From contig PTFA01000085.1 in assembly GCA_003342895.1 (NCBI GenBank), forward strand, positions 2,661,226 through 2,725,225: a stretch of 64,000 bases of DNA. Reading direction: 5' to 3'. Shown here one piece after another: positions 1-22,162 of the stretch. The DNA comes from Casuarius casuarius. Its lineage: Eukaryota > Chordata > Aves > Casuariiformes > Casuariidae. The notes below the pieces were generated by a model. The model did not search any database. It had not been told where the DNA came from and saw nothing but the letters and a program-made list of their open reading frames with translations. Both the position numbers and the translations under genes were made by a program. How positions within the stretch are numbered: position 1 is the first letter of the stretch; each line of letters begins with the position of its first letter.

Positions 1-150
1 CCTGGAGGCCGCGCGGCGCCGTGGCGGGAAGCGGGCGGTCGGGGCGGCCCCCCGACGGCGCCGCGGCTGTTGCTGGGTCCCAGCTGCCACGGCTGAGCAC
101 GTCTGGGCAAAACGCCGGGCCGTGCAGTCATTCAGCAGTGCGAAAAAGCG
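1..150. promoter_or_regulatory. CpG-rich edge, possible promoter/5' end of a leftward gene
   Basis: The first ~130 bases are very G+C rich with many CpG dinucleotides (GCGCGGCGCCG, CCCGACGGCGCCGCGG), then composition falls sharply to AT-rich sequence. This is typical of the edge of a vertebrate CpG-island promoter. No coding sequence could be recognised on either strand. Known mammalian gene order puts TBC1D2B, transcribed leftward, head-to-head with SH2D7, so this may be its promoter or 5' UTR. That identification is inference from synteny only. Confidence 0.5.
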
Positions 151-732
151 GTGGGATCCAGGGTGTGGACTTGTGCACGACTGCAGGCCAAGCAACTTAC
201 ACTTGCCTGTTTCCCTGAGATGTCTAACACCTCCTGGGCCCTAGGGAACCTCTGCTCTTAATAATAGAGACCTTCCGTGACAGCTTCACTGGGAAGAGAT
301 CAGGCTGCCACAGGAAATTTTACGTAATTTCTCCTTGTTAGAGGAGAGTAGGCTTATTTCCATTAAACACGCCTAATGCTCTGGGTACAGAGTCTGATGT
401 GCCATAATCATCCAAAACCGGGAGGAAACAAATCCACAATTTATGATGCTCAACTCCATTCTCCACATTAATGACAGCACAAAAGATTTGCAGTCAAAGT
501 AACTGTTCCCATGTCAGCAATGGTGTCTTTACTAAAGTTACGCTATGTATGAGCTTGGCTCGTCTGACTGAATCCTCCCCCGAGATGCACGTCCCTCCCT
601 TCGGAATTTGCCAAGGTGTCTGGAAACCCTAAGCTCCCCATAGCCTCTTCCTTCGTCCTCATCTTTAAATCCCTTGATTAACCGCTCCACAAAAACTGCC
701 TGACAATACTTCTGTTGGGTGCTAAGGCTGAT

Positions 733-800
733 ACCTGCGCGGTCGGCCAGCGTGCTCGTCCGCGGGCTCCAGCGCGAAGCCGACGGGAGGCACTGCACGG
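733..800 (-). promoter_or_regulatory. Small CpG cluster ending in a splice-donor-like site
   Basis: About 65 bases rich in CpG (GCGCGGTCGG, CGTGCTCGTCCGCGG, GCGCGAAGCCGACGG) in otherwise average sequence. Read on the - strand the cluster runs into GCGCAG|GTATCA, a reasonable splice donor with its GT at 734-733. It could be an alternative first exon of the leftward gene whose CpG island starts the window. There is no coding evidence; a chance CpG patch is also possible. Confidence 0.3.
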
Positions 801-3764
801 CTCTTCCAGCTCCTCTCAGGGCATCATCTGCTGATGAGAAAAGTGCCGAGTGAGGACACAGCCCATGTCCCGATAGCAGAGAAACGTGAGCAATTTGTCA
901 CGGAAACTGAGGCGTGGAAGTGTCTGCCCAGCGACCTCTCAAGCGACACGAAGCACGATCCGTTGCAAGGTGCAATGCTGCAAACAGGCTGGGCATCTTA
1001 TTCCCTGTCATGCGCCAGGACATGACTTACAGGAGGAAAACACCGCATGTCTTTAGAAGCTGCCCTTCGCGTATCTCCTTCATTTAGACACGCAGAAATG
1101 CCCCAGCTCTTGTCCCTGCTCTGTTGCAGTTAGTTTTACCAGTANAGTTACGCGTGGCTTGTCCCAGTGCGAGCTGAGCACCCGTGACTCCCCCGGCCAT
1201 CAGTAATTACATCTCACAGCAACTCCCAGAATCAATTTCTAAACCCTCAAAACTTTTGCTGTCGGTACTTCTCTTTTTTAATTTGTTGTTTGGCTTCCTT
1301 ACTTACAACACTCAAAGCAGGACAACTTCAGAATCCCCTGCTTTTACAGTTGATTCATGTAAACAGAAAGTTCCCCTTCTTGAGAAGACAAGTTCCCCAT
1401 TTCATGTGTGTCCTTTTTCAGAAACATGATCCAGAAGTGGACTGATAAATGGCAACAACATATTTCTAAAAGGCTATAGTGCATATAAATAAAACGAGTG
1501 CTTTTCCCTTTACCTGNTTCTTTCTTTCATGTTTTCATGTCTAGAATGCACAGATGATATAGGTGACATTCTGTTGCTAGCAAATGACTAGAAAATAAAT
1601 ATAAATAGCATCCCAAAGGATGAAATTTCCCTCCTGCACAGAGGGGAGCAAGGCCATCTACTACACATAAAAATAAAGCTGTATTTACTCTGAAAAATTA
1701 GAGACTGTTCTAATTCAACTGTAATATTTTTTATAAGTGTTCACAGTGCTTGAATAAATTCTCATCTTACTCTAAAAAAAGCAATAGTAAATGTGCAAGA
1801 AAAAAGAGAGACTATTGTTAAATACGGAGGCACAGAGAGTACAGTTAGTGCATATCCTAGGCTCACGCTGTCATGTTTACACAAGTGCAGGAAATCCCAG
1901 TAAATTAAAAGCAGCACATCTGTGCTTTCTTTCGCAGAAAGGAAAGCAAAAATGCCTTGCTCTCTTGTTTGATATCTTCTGAGACACAGAGATTCAGTTA
2001 GAGCTGAAACTCAGAATTTTTCTACACTAAACATCTACTCATTTTTGTTTTCCAGAAAAATGGAGCTATAGTGAACCATCCTCCCTCTCCCACCAGTGTC
2101 AGTCCAAATCTGCATGTTGAGATATGGGCTAACCTGCTCTTTCTATTCCATTTAAAAAATGTTTTGCAGGTGCTTGCAGAAGTTTGTCTGACTGTCACTG
2201 CCAAAATAAACATTTTCACTCTGCTAGTCCGATAATGTATAGTACTTGTATATAGTACTGCACCATATTATTTTGAAGAGTGAATGATTTTGGCCCACTA
2301 TTATTTAAATCCTTTGGAGGTCAGGAACCACAAACTTTCCCAAATTTTTTTTTAACACGGGAGACAAACAGGTAAAAAAAAATCTCCAAGTTACTGTTTC
2401 TGATGCAGTCTGACACGTAATTCTTCATCTATATCACATCTCATTCTACAATCCCCCAACTTTCAGTCACCATAATGTCCCCTTACAAATCATATTATCA
2501 TATTATATTACATCATATTATTTCATTTCCAGAACAAATTCTTTCCTCATATACAAACAAGTCAGCCAAAGAATTATATGTTTTAACTGCTCAGCTCAGT
2601 ATATCTTTGATATACCTTTTGTTCTTTCAATACTGTTCTTCAAAGGAACACTAGATGGTGCTCCTATCCTGTTTCACATTCTCCGCTAGTCTTATGTTCT
2701 CTTTTCAAAATGGAAAAAAAGATACAAGTTTTGAATAAACGGGGAAGCTTATTTGTGATTTGTGATTCACTAGGAAAGATTTAACTTCAGTTAACTATCT
2801 CANATAAAACCGGGTGAATATACAACAACATTAAATACATTCCTTTTACTTTTTGTTGCACTGCATCTTATCAAGAACCCTTCACTTGGAAAAAGCAACA
2901 ATTACACAATTCAGTGAAAGGCAGCATTGATTTCTAGTTACACATCTGTGATCTGACTTGCAAAAACATCCAGGCAAGTTGAAACCATGTAGACAGGACA
3001 CATTCAAACTAAAGCCCTTATGAACAGAAAAAGCAGGAAAAACTCAACAGTAGCAATGAACTGGGCAATCAGTACCTATATAATAGTTGGTTTGTCAGCA
3101 TTCATATAGACCCAGAGGGGCTAGAGAGCTGCTGTAGAACTCGATGGGAATGCCAAAGAGGGTAAGCAGATGAATTTAGAGTACTGTTGTAGAGGGGAAA
3201 ACATGAGTGGGCAAGAGATACAAACACAGACAATGGGGCTTCATTATTTCAGCCGCTTACAGTGGAANTTGTTTCCATGTGTAATTTAGTCCTGCTTCTC
3301 AGCAGAGTATCCACAGCATATAGTGGAGGTAGGTTTAATGTGTGATTTTTATTGTTACCTGCTTATTTGCTTATGTCTAGGTCAGAGTGCCAGTTTTAAG
3401 GTGCCAAACCATACTACAGTTCTACCNGGTTATATATTTGTCAGTCCATCTCACCTTGCTGGATAAGGCTCTTTCGTAAATCTAAAAATACATGGTGATA
3501 TTTTCATAATGGTTCTACAGCCATCAGTATTTTATGATACCACATGTCATTAATGCTAGAGATTTGCATTTTTTCCTATGAGAGTTTACAAGCCAGATGC
3601 AGTGGCTGATGTGAAGATTTGCATGACCTGCCTGCACTGTCAGAGCTGACTCGGAACATTCTTCAGCTGAATAAAGCTTTTTAACCAGAAAATCTCCTCT
3701 CCAATTCTGCCTAAATTGCCATTTGAATTGACGTAACAGCTTTCATGTTTTCCAAAATGCCTTA

Positions 3765-3895
3765 CAGAGTCTTCCTATGGGAGAGGTAAATACTTCCTCC
3801 ATCTTACATGAAAGAAAACTGGCACATGAAGAGGTTAGGTTTCAGTGACATGATAAAGGCCATACACCAAATCATTAGCAAAATCCAAGATATAA
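3765..3895 (+). repeat. Possible old MIR/CORE-SINE-like remnant
   Basis: The order of words (CTTACATGAAAGAAAACTGG, then CACATGAAGAGGTTAGGT, then GACATGATAAAGGCCATACA) follows the well-known amniote repeat pattern 'ttacagatggggaaactgaggcacagagaggttaagtgacttgcccaaggtcacaca'. It is strongly diverged, with no target duplication visible. The family assignment is from memory of the consensus and is tentative. Confidence 0.35.
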
Positions 3896-6800
3896 CATCA
3901 TTGTGTGTTCCCACAATTTCCAAGCTACACATAACTAAGCTAAGACGAAGAAATTGTGATCTTGACTTCAGCCTTGTTTTATATTCCTCCAAACCTGAGC
4001 CAGTCCAATTTATTATTTAAATTAGAGGCTACACCACAGAGTCAAAGAACTCCCAGCAACACAAAAACCATGGCTAATAGAAAAGTAGTGCTGAAACTGC
4101 AAATGTGCCTTTTAACAATTTGATGATGTCCTCCACTGAAGAAAAGGTGATAGGATTCCTGGTACAGCAAATCCTGATAACACTGCCAGGATCTGTGACG
4201 TTAAGGCTTTTAACTCTTCTCTCAGGCAAGCTGTGCCCAGATGTTCTTGCAGTCTGCACAACATCAGAGGCTCAGCCAGCTTGCTCGCCAGTCAGGGAGT
4301 GGCCCTTTTCCTGAATTCCCAACTAATTCCTTAGTACACCATACTGTCACTGATACACCGTAACTTTTCACTGATCAACAGCAGCCATGAAACTGCATTT
4401 CTTCAGCATCTCCTGAACTTCCTTCCTCTCGTATATAGAAGGAATCTCACTGTGAATCACCTCCCTCCCTCCATTTAAACCCTAGCAGAAACCTCTCCAA
4501 AGAGAGAACGATTCATAGTTGAGGCTTAATTCTGGTGAGAGATAATGGCAGCCACGGGTGTACAGAGTAACCGTCAGTACCTCACTCCAGCGCACTTCCA
4601 CAGCAACNGCAGCTAGGTGCAAGCCCTGACAGTCAAGCTCTTCATTGGTGTCTGCCTCAGGGAAGGACTCAAAATTAGCATATATCTACAACTCACACTT
4701 CAGCCTTGATGACATTCGCACATGTAAACTCTGTGCATGCCAAGAATAGCCACTGCTGTAATTCTCATGTAGACATGCACTTTTCTTATTTCTTACCGTT
4801 TTACCTTCATTATGAATGTCCATCTCATAGAAGGCTCAGATTCATCTCCATAATCTTTAGATATTGACTGAGTCNTAAAGCTGCAGTTGTGTGTTCAGTT
4901 TAATGCACACATGGAATGCATGTTGCAAGTGAAAAGTCAGTTCACTCCAGCTTCTATCTAGCATCAATGGCAAAACAACAGGTATTGCTGGGGAGCAAAT
5001 CATTTCAGTGTTAAATTTGAGAGAGATGAATGGCCTAATGTGCTTTGGACAGGAACTTTTCTTTTGATGTGTACTGTGAAGTGATAATCATACTTTTAAG
5101 TATTACTTTAAAAGGTACTTACGACAGTCATGCTGTCTCTTTCCAAATCAGTGTTCTTCAAATCTCTTTAATTCTTAACTTTGTCACAGGTCCATTCACC
5201 CTTTTTCAAAAAAAAGAAATAAAATATTCTAGTAAAGGGTAAATGCAATTGTCAAGGTGAACGGGACTGAAAAAAACTAAAGATGGTAAATTGAAAGACA
5301 CTTAAATGTGTTTTAAATAAGAATCTATAATTGAACTGCTTGTCTAAAATATAGCCAAATTTAGTCAGACTGTTTGGTCTAGAACCCAGGCTACATACGT
5401 CATAAGAAAATGATTTTGCAGGAAATTTATACTGCTATGTTCCTGCTCAGGACAAACATTATCAGAACAGCTTTTACTGTGGTTTTCTCTTTTGGAATTT
5501 TGGCTTTGGATAAAGACCGGAAGCACATGAAAAATCTAGGAAATACATATTCAAGATTAAGTCACAATATTTAAATCTGGAGCCAGATTAACCTGAAGTC
5601 CTTTCTAACTAAGGTAGATATCAAATAATAGTATTATCTAAGAAAACAGGAGGGGAAAATTATCCCATCATACCCAGGTATCTGCTGTCCAGGACTCAGT
5701 TCTGATAGCAATATAGGCCAAATGTGGCTTTACATTAAACCACTGGCTCTATTTGGTATAGCCGTTTGTAATAAACATTTGTTCCAGCCCTATTACGTTA
5801 GCATCAGCAGAAATTTTGCATACATCTAGAAAAAGAGACTTGTATCCAACAAAAAGATATGAAGTACAGATGATTGAGAAGGGGAAAATGTTACTCCTTG
5901 AAGGAAGAGCGATGTTTTCATGGCACTTGTTCAGGATTGCTCCAAGAACAATTCAGTCTATTGGAGGCAAATGTCCTCCATTCTCCCCACCTCATATCCA
6001 AACTGCCTCTTGCTATGTCACTTTTTATTAATACCAACAACAGCAGATGTTAAACAGTAACTGTGCTTCANGGAAAACACTGTAAATTGCCTACGTGGAT
6101 AGTTTGAGGACTGCCAGCTTACATCTAATGATAATGCACTCTTATTATGCTAACCCTTTAAGGTACTTCATCTTTTGAACTCTTCACAAAGGTTATGGAA
6201 TATATACCTTACCCAATGCAATAAATGGCTATAGCAATCATATTTTAGCTGGAATCTTCTGAAGAGTTCATAGATCTTAAGCATTCACCAAACAGCTACC
6301 CAGTCACAATACTGCTATGCACTGCCATGATTCACTTATTTCCTGGATGTGGGGTGTACACACAGACGCAGCTCTCCCAACTGTTCTTTTTTGAGCTTTC
6401 ACTTAGAATTAACATCTTCTGAGAAGTGAAAGAATTTGGCAAAGTATCTGACATCACCACACTTATTAAATCAAAGAACTTAGTCTCTCTTTCTTGAAAT
6501 TTCTGCCTTCAGAGCCTCTCACTGAAAAAGAATATCTAATGTAAAAAAGAATATTTAAAGTAATGTATTCTGCAAATGTAGTAGAAAGGTGGGGGGGCTG
6601 ATGAAAGGTGTAGATAGCAATGTACAACAATGAGCTGGCAGTCACCTTAGAGCTGTGAACTACAGAAAAATGTTAGTACTGTTCAGCTTGAGCTCATTAC
6701 CCATACCGTAGAATCCACCTTAGCAGCAATTTTTATATAAGCAAAGGAAGATAAAGCATCATTCAATCACAGCGTGCATGCATTTCCATTAAAAGAGATT

Positions 6801-7589
6801 TGGCAAGCCCAAGCTGATGCACTGTCCTTAATCACTTCCTGTTTTGTCCAATTTAGCAACACTTAGGGGTAAAAACAACAGACCATATCCTGTGATCTTT
6901 ACTTTGCTCAAACTTCTCTTACAGGAAAAGGTTTAAAATTTAGAAATACCATAAGCGATCTGCAAAGAAAATAATTTTTTATCATCTCCAGTATTTCTTT
7001 AAGACAAAGGTTCAGAGTGATCTCTGTTTGCCTGTTTACTTCTTCATTCTTTTTAGTTTGATGTTAAATAAAACACAGTTTGTGTTTTTCTACAATACTG
7101 CTAGAAAATTCCTTGAACAAAGTAATCTTAACTGAGATGGCAAGGATGTTAAATGTTTCAGAAGAAAACTCTTCTCTGACATATTTTTTAGGAATCTTGA
7201 ATTACAAAAAGACAATGAAGGATAAGCAGCAGCTAGATACTTTGCAGGCGTAAATCAGTGTCTCCTCGGCAAAGCTAACACACAGCATCAGGCAGGGCAA
7301 TGCCGCGATCCTAAGGAAAATTCCTTCCCCTTGCAATCTTTCAAGTTTCAGTCTCTTGGGATGTCCCAGTTCAACTACCAGTAGTTCTCCAGGCTCACAA
7401 ACAGTTTTACAGTAAAACAAAAATTCAAAGTCCCTTTCTGACATGCAAAATAGTAAGGGAAAGGGGAAATTAACTTCTAACCCTCAAAAGCAAACTTCAT
7501 TAGTGATTAAAAGTTCTGTATTTGCACCGTCTTCACCCTAACTACTTCGGATNAGACTTGATTGTGTCTCAGTGTCTAGTTCTATATAC

Positions 7590-7609
7590 ATAATAATAAT
7601 AATAATAAA
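7590..7609 (+). repeat. (TAA)n microsatellite
   Basis: Six consecutive TAA units; short and perfect. Confidence 0.8.
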
Positions 7610-8719
7610 GAATCTACACATAACTGTGTTTTTTTTTTTTCTGAGGGTGCTAAATTGTAGATACATGTTTATATTTGAAACCAACATGATTTAGTTCATA
7701 CTGGAGTTTAGCCACAGAAGATGTAACTATAAGAACATGCATCTCTCTGACTTCCCCCCATAAGCCTAGAGCTACAGAAAGGAATTTTCTTTGTTACTGA
7801 TTTCGATGATGGCAAAAAGCAAGCTATAGCTCAGCAAGTTACCATCTGAGGCTGGACTATGTCTTCTTCATGTAACTTCTAGGCATTTCCACAGGATTTT
7901 GCTGGAGGGTGGAACAGAATGATCCTGTGCCAAGGAAAAATATATATTAAAATATTTCCTAAGAAACTAAACAAAAAGAATTCATATGCTTCAGTTTAGA
8001 CTCCTGGGTTTGTGGTTTTGGAACCCAGAACACCAAGAGAAATCCCGTTTGGTTCTGACTGTCACAAAGAATATGAGAAGGAAGATGTCGCCACCTCAAT
8101 AATAACCTCACTCTAGGGCTGAGAGAGTTATTTTCCATGATCATTCCAAAGCTCGACACCTGGGAGCTAGAGGCTTTAAACACAGAGACAAGGTGCCAAG
8201 GCTGGGTCCTGCTAGGAGCAGGCATACGCTGCCTCTCTCTGACATAAACTGCCTTGCACAACTGCCCAGGATTAGATTTCTCCTCCAGAATCTTCTTTGG
8301 CAGGAGATGGGCTAGAACTTAGATCTGTAGCACAGTGCAGAGGTCTAGCAGATAATTATACTGCACCGTACGAAGGGATTAAATTAACCACCTTTCTCTC
8401 TTCTCAGATGTGAAACTGTTCCACCCATAGCTCAAGCAGTCTTACAGATAACTGTCTTCTAGTGACAGACAGCTTTGCTTGGTTCCTACCCCCCTCCGTT
8501 TCCTTCGCAGGAAAATGAACCGCTTTAATCTTTTGCTAGTCATCGGCAGTCACAGTGCTGACTGATGACTGGCCGCTGCAGCACCCAATAGCTGCACAAA
8601 ATAGGTGTAAAACGCTCCCTGCTCAGAATGGCGCTTTTCACACCCGCTTTGCTAGGTTATACGAGCAAACAAGATGTGTAACAACAAAGAGTTAACCATT
8701 ATGTACGCGTTTGCACGGC

Positions 8720-8960
8720 AAGGTCCTCCAGACTTGCCGGGGGACTCCCGCACCCCGGTCTGCAGAAGTGGCCTCTCCAGCGGCCGCGGATGGAGCCCAG
8801 GCCAGAGCTGGGCCCGCTGCCGNGCGCGGCAGGCGCCCCGCAAGCTCCTCCCTGGCGGGTGCCCTGTGGCAGCAGCGGCCCGCGCTCACGGGGCGGAAAC
8901 AGACGTGAACTCTGCATCGTGCTGTCCCCGCTGCTCTTCAGGAAAATGTCGTTTCAGCAT
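8720..8960. promoter_or_regulatory. Isolated CpG-rich block upstream of SH2D7
   Basis: About 240 bases of high G+C and CpG content (for example GCGGCCGCGG near 8780, NGCGCGGCAGGCGCC near 8822, GCCCGCGCTCACGGGGCGG near 8880) in AT-rich surroundings. A TATAAAT box lies just downstream at 8982-8988 on the + strand. SH2D7's first coding exon begins about 2.8 kb further on with a good acceptor upstream of the ATG, so a non-coding first exon starting near here is plausible. Open frames through the block on both strands look like by-products of high GC. Promoter function is inference. Confidence 0.45.
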
Positions 8961-11730
8961 TGGCTGTCGACAAAATGATAGTATAAATATTGCATGGCTT
9001 TGCAAAGGGCACAGATTCCAGACTAAATTGTCAAGAGCTGCCACGGAAATCTCTGGCCTAAGCTGGGGGTGCTAAAAATCAAGACACTATGGGTCTTGTT
9101 TTTATGGAGCACCATAAACTTTGAACTACCAGGGTAGCTGTGTATGTTGCCATCTTTGATTAACCGTGACCTAGAACGGGCATTTAAAGTTCCAGGGCCA
9201 GTTTTGAGTATTTTGGTTAGGTTTTTAAGTTTTCTCTTTCAAACTCCAATAACGCGTTCAGTGATAAAAGATGTCATCAGCTCTAAAAAAGCAACCGGAA
9301 TCATTTGCATTTTTGGGAAATGGATGCAACCTCAAGTTTGTCATTCCTATTTTTAAACCACTTGCAAATGAAAGAACAAAAGCATTTGTGCTCTTATGCA
9401 AAGTACAACTGACTCTAGTCAAAGAGAAATATTATTTCTATTCATTTATAAAAAAGAGATCTGTTTTAAAGGTGTATAGAACAAACAACCCTCTCATTAT
9501 TTTCACGTGAGAATCAAAGGCTGCAGGACTAGAAAGTTCAGTTTTACAAGACCACAAGAACTCTGACTGGAGAAGAGAGACACACATACCTAAATCCCCT
9601 TCTCTGCTTGCTTGTGAAGAGAAATCCAGTTCAATCTGGTTTCTTGGTGAAATATGTCACTAGGCAGCTTCCTGTAATTCTGTATTATGGAGCACATTTT
9701 ACTAAACTGTGGAAGTAAACTGGAAGTTAGGCTGTGACGCAACTATCTTNGGCTGAGCCCAAAGCCACTGACCATATAGAGCTGAGAAACACTTTTCACC
9801 TGACACCTTTGTTATTAAAAAATATAAACCTGACTTGTTATTGTGATGGAACCCTTCTGTGAGAAGAGACATGGTCTGCTGCCGTTGGCCCTGACGTGGT
9901 AAGGGAGTAAACACTGCAAGCATCCGTTCCTTTTTATGCAGTTTCTGCAAGAAAATGACAGCATCTGGTAGCAAAGTTTCCAAGTAAGGCTTTGTTCAGG
10001 ACTATGTGCTCTGCAAACTAAAGATGACCATTTTGACCAGGTATCATGTGACTTATAGACTGGAATGGCATCTTCGGATGAAACACGTGCCTGTACTCGC
10101 TGGGTTGACTAGCTAACTAAGCTGTCTTCAGTGCTTTCTAAACCAATAGATGTATTTTGATTTCTCAGAGTTTCCTGTAGACTACTATGTGTCCCTTCAG
10201 TCACACTTTTAATAAAAACATTAAATAGTGATGTAGATTAAGTACTGCTTCATATAGCTCCACTGACCAGCCAGAGACTATTCACCAGGGTCCCATAAAT
10301 CACCAGTGATCTGTTACACCTTTCATGAAATGCGTGTGCATTGGCTTTTCAAAATCATGTACTTTGCTTCCTGTCCATCTGTCTAGATAAGCCTTCATCC
10401 TTAAAGTTTCCCATTATTTAGCCTCCTGTTCATGTGAAATATCGCTTTTCTCCCTCTCTAGGATATGGCATCAGCAAATGTCATGCAAGGGTCTTTCACC
10501 TTCTTCTCTCTCCTAGTATAGATAAAAAGGTGGTATTCCTGTGAAGGAGCTGTTGGCCCTGAGGCTGTTTCATTTCTGATGTGTAAGAGCATATAACATT
10601 GGAAATTGTACCTAGGTTGTAAGATGGATCTGGGACTGTGAATGGTTGATAGGGTAAATGACCAGGTTGAGAGAAAAGAAAAAATATGATATGAAAAATA
10701 AAATATGATTGAAATTTGTTTTGAGAAACCCCTCTGGTTAGAATAAATACAATACATACTTGTTGGTTACACATTCCTTACAAACGTATCTGTCCCGATA
10801 TTCCATTCTTAATTAGACTGGAATCCAGATAGGAGATTTCATTGTCCGAGGGAAATCAGAGCTTCTTTTATCCTCGATAACTGTCCAATGAAACCCTTTC
10901 AGCAGACCTGAAGGCACTGTCCCAAAGCACAGATTACCCAGACTTTCTTTCATACTTCTCAGCTTCCACTGAGGATGCTGAGCTCTGGCTTGGTCACATC
11001 TGTATTGCAAGACACCTTTATAAAATAACAAGAGAGTAAATCTGCTATGGTCCAGTGCAGGTAACTGCATACAAAACAGTCACTCCCACACTGTACTCTA
11101 CACTGTAGAGTGAATATTATANATAAATGTTAGAAAAAAAAAATTCTGACTACCATTTTTCCAGAATGTAAGCAGAGGGGACTAGTCTCCTGTCCATTTT
11201 TTGCTAAATGTTACCTTTAAAAACAAGTCTCATGTATTACATTGTTTTTTCCCCAGAAGAAAGATATGCACTTGATCTTTTTTACAAAATATATTAGATA
11301 GTCAAACTGTATAAAAAAACCTTTGGAGTCCAGTATATTTTTACCTCCCTTTTCAGAATAACCATCAGTAATATTGCAGATCAATTACTGTAAGCTGAGA
11401 AACAGTTAGCTACTTAATTTACTCAGGAGACCAGGGCTTTTTTGGAGAAGTGCAAAGAGAAAAGAAATCTCTTCTGGGATTTTCACAGAAGATTTAACAG
11501 ATGCTCTATAACAGGCATTTTCTATTGTGAGGAGCAAGGGAGAAGATTTTGTCCTGTCCTTTTACAAGAAAAGCAGCAAATATTTTTTGCTTGAAAAGAG
11601 ATGACATTGAGTCTATTTTATTATCTTGCTAAAGAACAACAGGGCAGTGAGTACAGTAAGCAAATGAGATCACATGGCCAAGAATACAGAGTAGCTTGTA
11701 CAGCAGGACTGTTCTCACTTTTCCCTTCAG
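8961..11730. other. Non-coding stretch upstream of SH2D7 coding exon 1
   Basis: No recognisable coding exon. If SH2D7 has a non-coding first exon at the CpG-rich block, this is its first intron. A possible old CR1 remnant lies near 10200. Confidence 0.5.
10200..10310 (-). repeat. Possible ancient CR1 LINE remnant
   Basis: The segment AATAAAAACATTAAATAGTG followed by a diverged 'agtac-gatcc-tg-gg-a-tccact' series and CAGCCAGAGACTATTCACC follows, on the reverse strand, the layout of the CR1 reverse-transcriptase region (corresponding to the FNIL...GS.LGP protein segment). Very diverged; tentative. Confidence 0.3.
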
Positions 11731-11757
11731 CGGCTCCAGGTTCAGCTTCATGCCAGG

Positions 11758-20372
<8,615 letters not shown>

Positions 20373-20388
20373 TCAGATATCAACTAAG

Positions 20389-20394
20389 AATAAA
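20389..20394 (+). terminator. Candidate polyadenylation signal AATAAA for SH2D7
   Basis: AATAAA lies 16 bases after the stop codon. Use of it would give a very short 3' UTR; further AATAAA copies at about 20541-20550 offer alternatives. The sequence alone does not show which is used. Confidence 0.4.
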
Positions 20395-22162
20395 AAACTT
20401 CCATAACACAGATCTATGCTGAAAATACATATGAAAAGATAGCTAAGATTTTCCTCAAAGGCTCACCTTCGAGGCCAATTCCTGCAACAGATAACACACG
20501 AGCCAATTTCCTTGNATCTTGTAAAAGCAGTAGAGTCAAAAATAAATAATAAAGTAGAGAACAGTTAGCGTTTGCTTTACAAAAAAGCAGTTGTCTGTTA
20601 TTTGGAATCATCTAAATGAATACAAACCTGAAGTTATTAATACAACAAGTACCCACTGCAAACCAACAAGCACTAGCTTTTTATAAGGAATTGGATTGTT
20701 TAAAAGTAAAAATTCATGACAAAAGATCACAAAAAGTATCCTTGATGCCTACAGCAAAAGGCAGTGTCTTGATGAACAGAATATTTCTTGAAATTTAGCA
20801 TATATATAAATATATTATCTATAATAAAAGGTATATTAAAGAAATTAAAGGAAGTGATATTCTTACAGACTAAAGACAGAATGAATTTTGGGAGGCTACC
20901 TTTTAGGCTGCTAAGTGTTTTCCCAAAGAAGAGTAGATGTCAGAAAGGCATTTAAGACTACAGTAGACAATGTGCTAGTAACTGTACAACATGACCAGTG
21001 CTGGAAAGATGTGGGGTGTTTGGGGGATAAATATAGGAAATGCGTATTATACATTTTCCATCTCTAACATTATGAGTACATTAAAGAACATTTAAAAATC
21101 AACACCTGATAGAGATATATCCGAATCACTGACTCTATATTTGCTAGCTGTCACATATTAATACTATACATACGCAGGTGATAAAACGTTTAGAGGATTT
21201 TATTCAGTTGCCTAAACTCAGGTATTTAGTGCTGTCTGAGATGCCATAGGGTATCCTCTGCAGCTTCCAGCTGCTGGTCTGAAAGAGTGTGGGTCTCACA
21301 ACCTCTACTATATCCNCCAGCCCCTTTCAGATGTCTCAGATATCCTATAGCTTCTCAAATGGCAATACAATAGGATGTACATTTAGGCAACTGGATCAAG
21401 CCTATACTTTCAGTGGCTTGCAAAATGTTTCTTTTTGCCTCCCTAATTACATTTTTCGTCTTTTTTTGTTGGCAGGTGGATAAGCGAAGAAGATTTTTTT
21501 TCACTGACAAGAAGAATAAATCATGAAGATGGAATGCTATATTTGCTTAATTTTATGGATCACAGAAAGACATACAAGGACAAATTCATCCTTTTAATAA
21601 TTTCACCAATGAGAAAAAAAAATGCCTATTTTCACTATCAAAGTAAAGGTAGACACTAAAAAGCAAATTCACCACTATTGCTATTGTCAGGAAAACAAAG
21701 CCTCAGTTGAGACAACTCTCTCAATCTCAGTTTTCATTACCTCAAGCTATGCATTTTTAGGGCCAAATCCCAAGAATCCCAGAATGACCCAGAATCCAAG
21801 CTCGTCAGCATGGAATACATGGTGGCAGAGGGTCTGGAGGTGCCTCACATTTTGGAGAAGACAACAACCTTCAGTCTTCTGTGTTGGATTATTTCAAACT
21901 GTAAGAGGAGCAAGATACCTTTTATATGGATCAGCCATATAACTTTCTTTTTCTCACTGTGTACAGCAATAATGGCAGCATTGCTTTCGTATTTTTTCTG
22001 TGGCACTGGCTACTTACACGTTTTCAACACAGAAACAACAACGGAGGTGGAAAACTGCTATTGAACCTACGACAGATTCTATGCTAATAAAAAACTCCAG
22101 CTAATGGAATATGTGAATTTTTACTCCTCCATCAATTTGACTGACCTTGTGGTGTTCTTATA

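Larger units (their letters stand above)
801..8700. other. Intergenic, no gene recognised
   Basis: About 7.9 kb of AT-rich sequence with short, unrelated open frames on both strands. None resembles a known protein family or is flanked by convincing splice signals with conserved content. It contains an old SINE-like remnant near 3770, a short (TAA)n repeat near 7590 and a G7 run near 6590. Several isolated Ns are present. Confidence 0.6.

Noticed and set aside
8674..9075. 133-residue + strand frame and overlapping frames in the CpG-rich block
   Set aside because: Low stop-codon frequency in GC-rich DNA explains several overlapping frames; none looks like a known protein.
21462..22064. Acceptor-like site and open frame after SH2D7 as a further exon
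   Set aside because: SH2D7 has an in-frame stop and polyadenylation signal at 20372-20394, and the downstream frame resembles no known protein.
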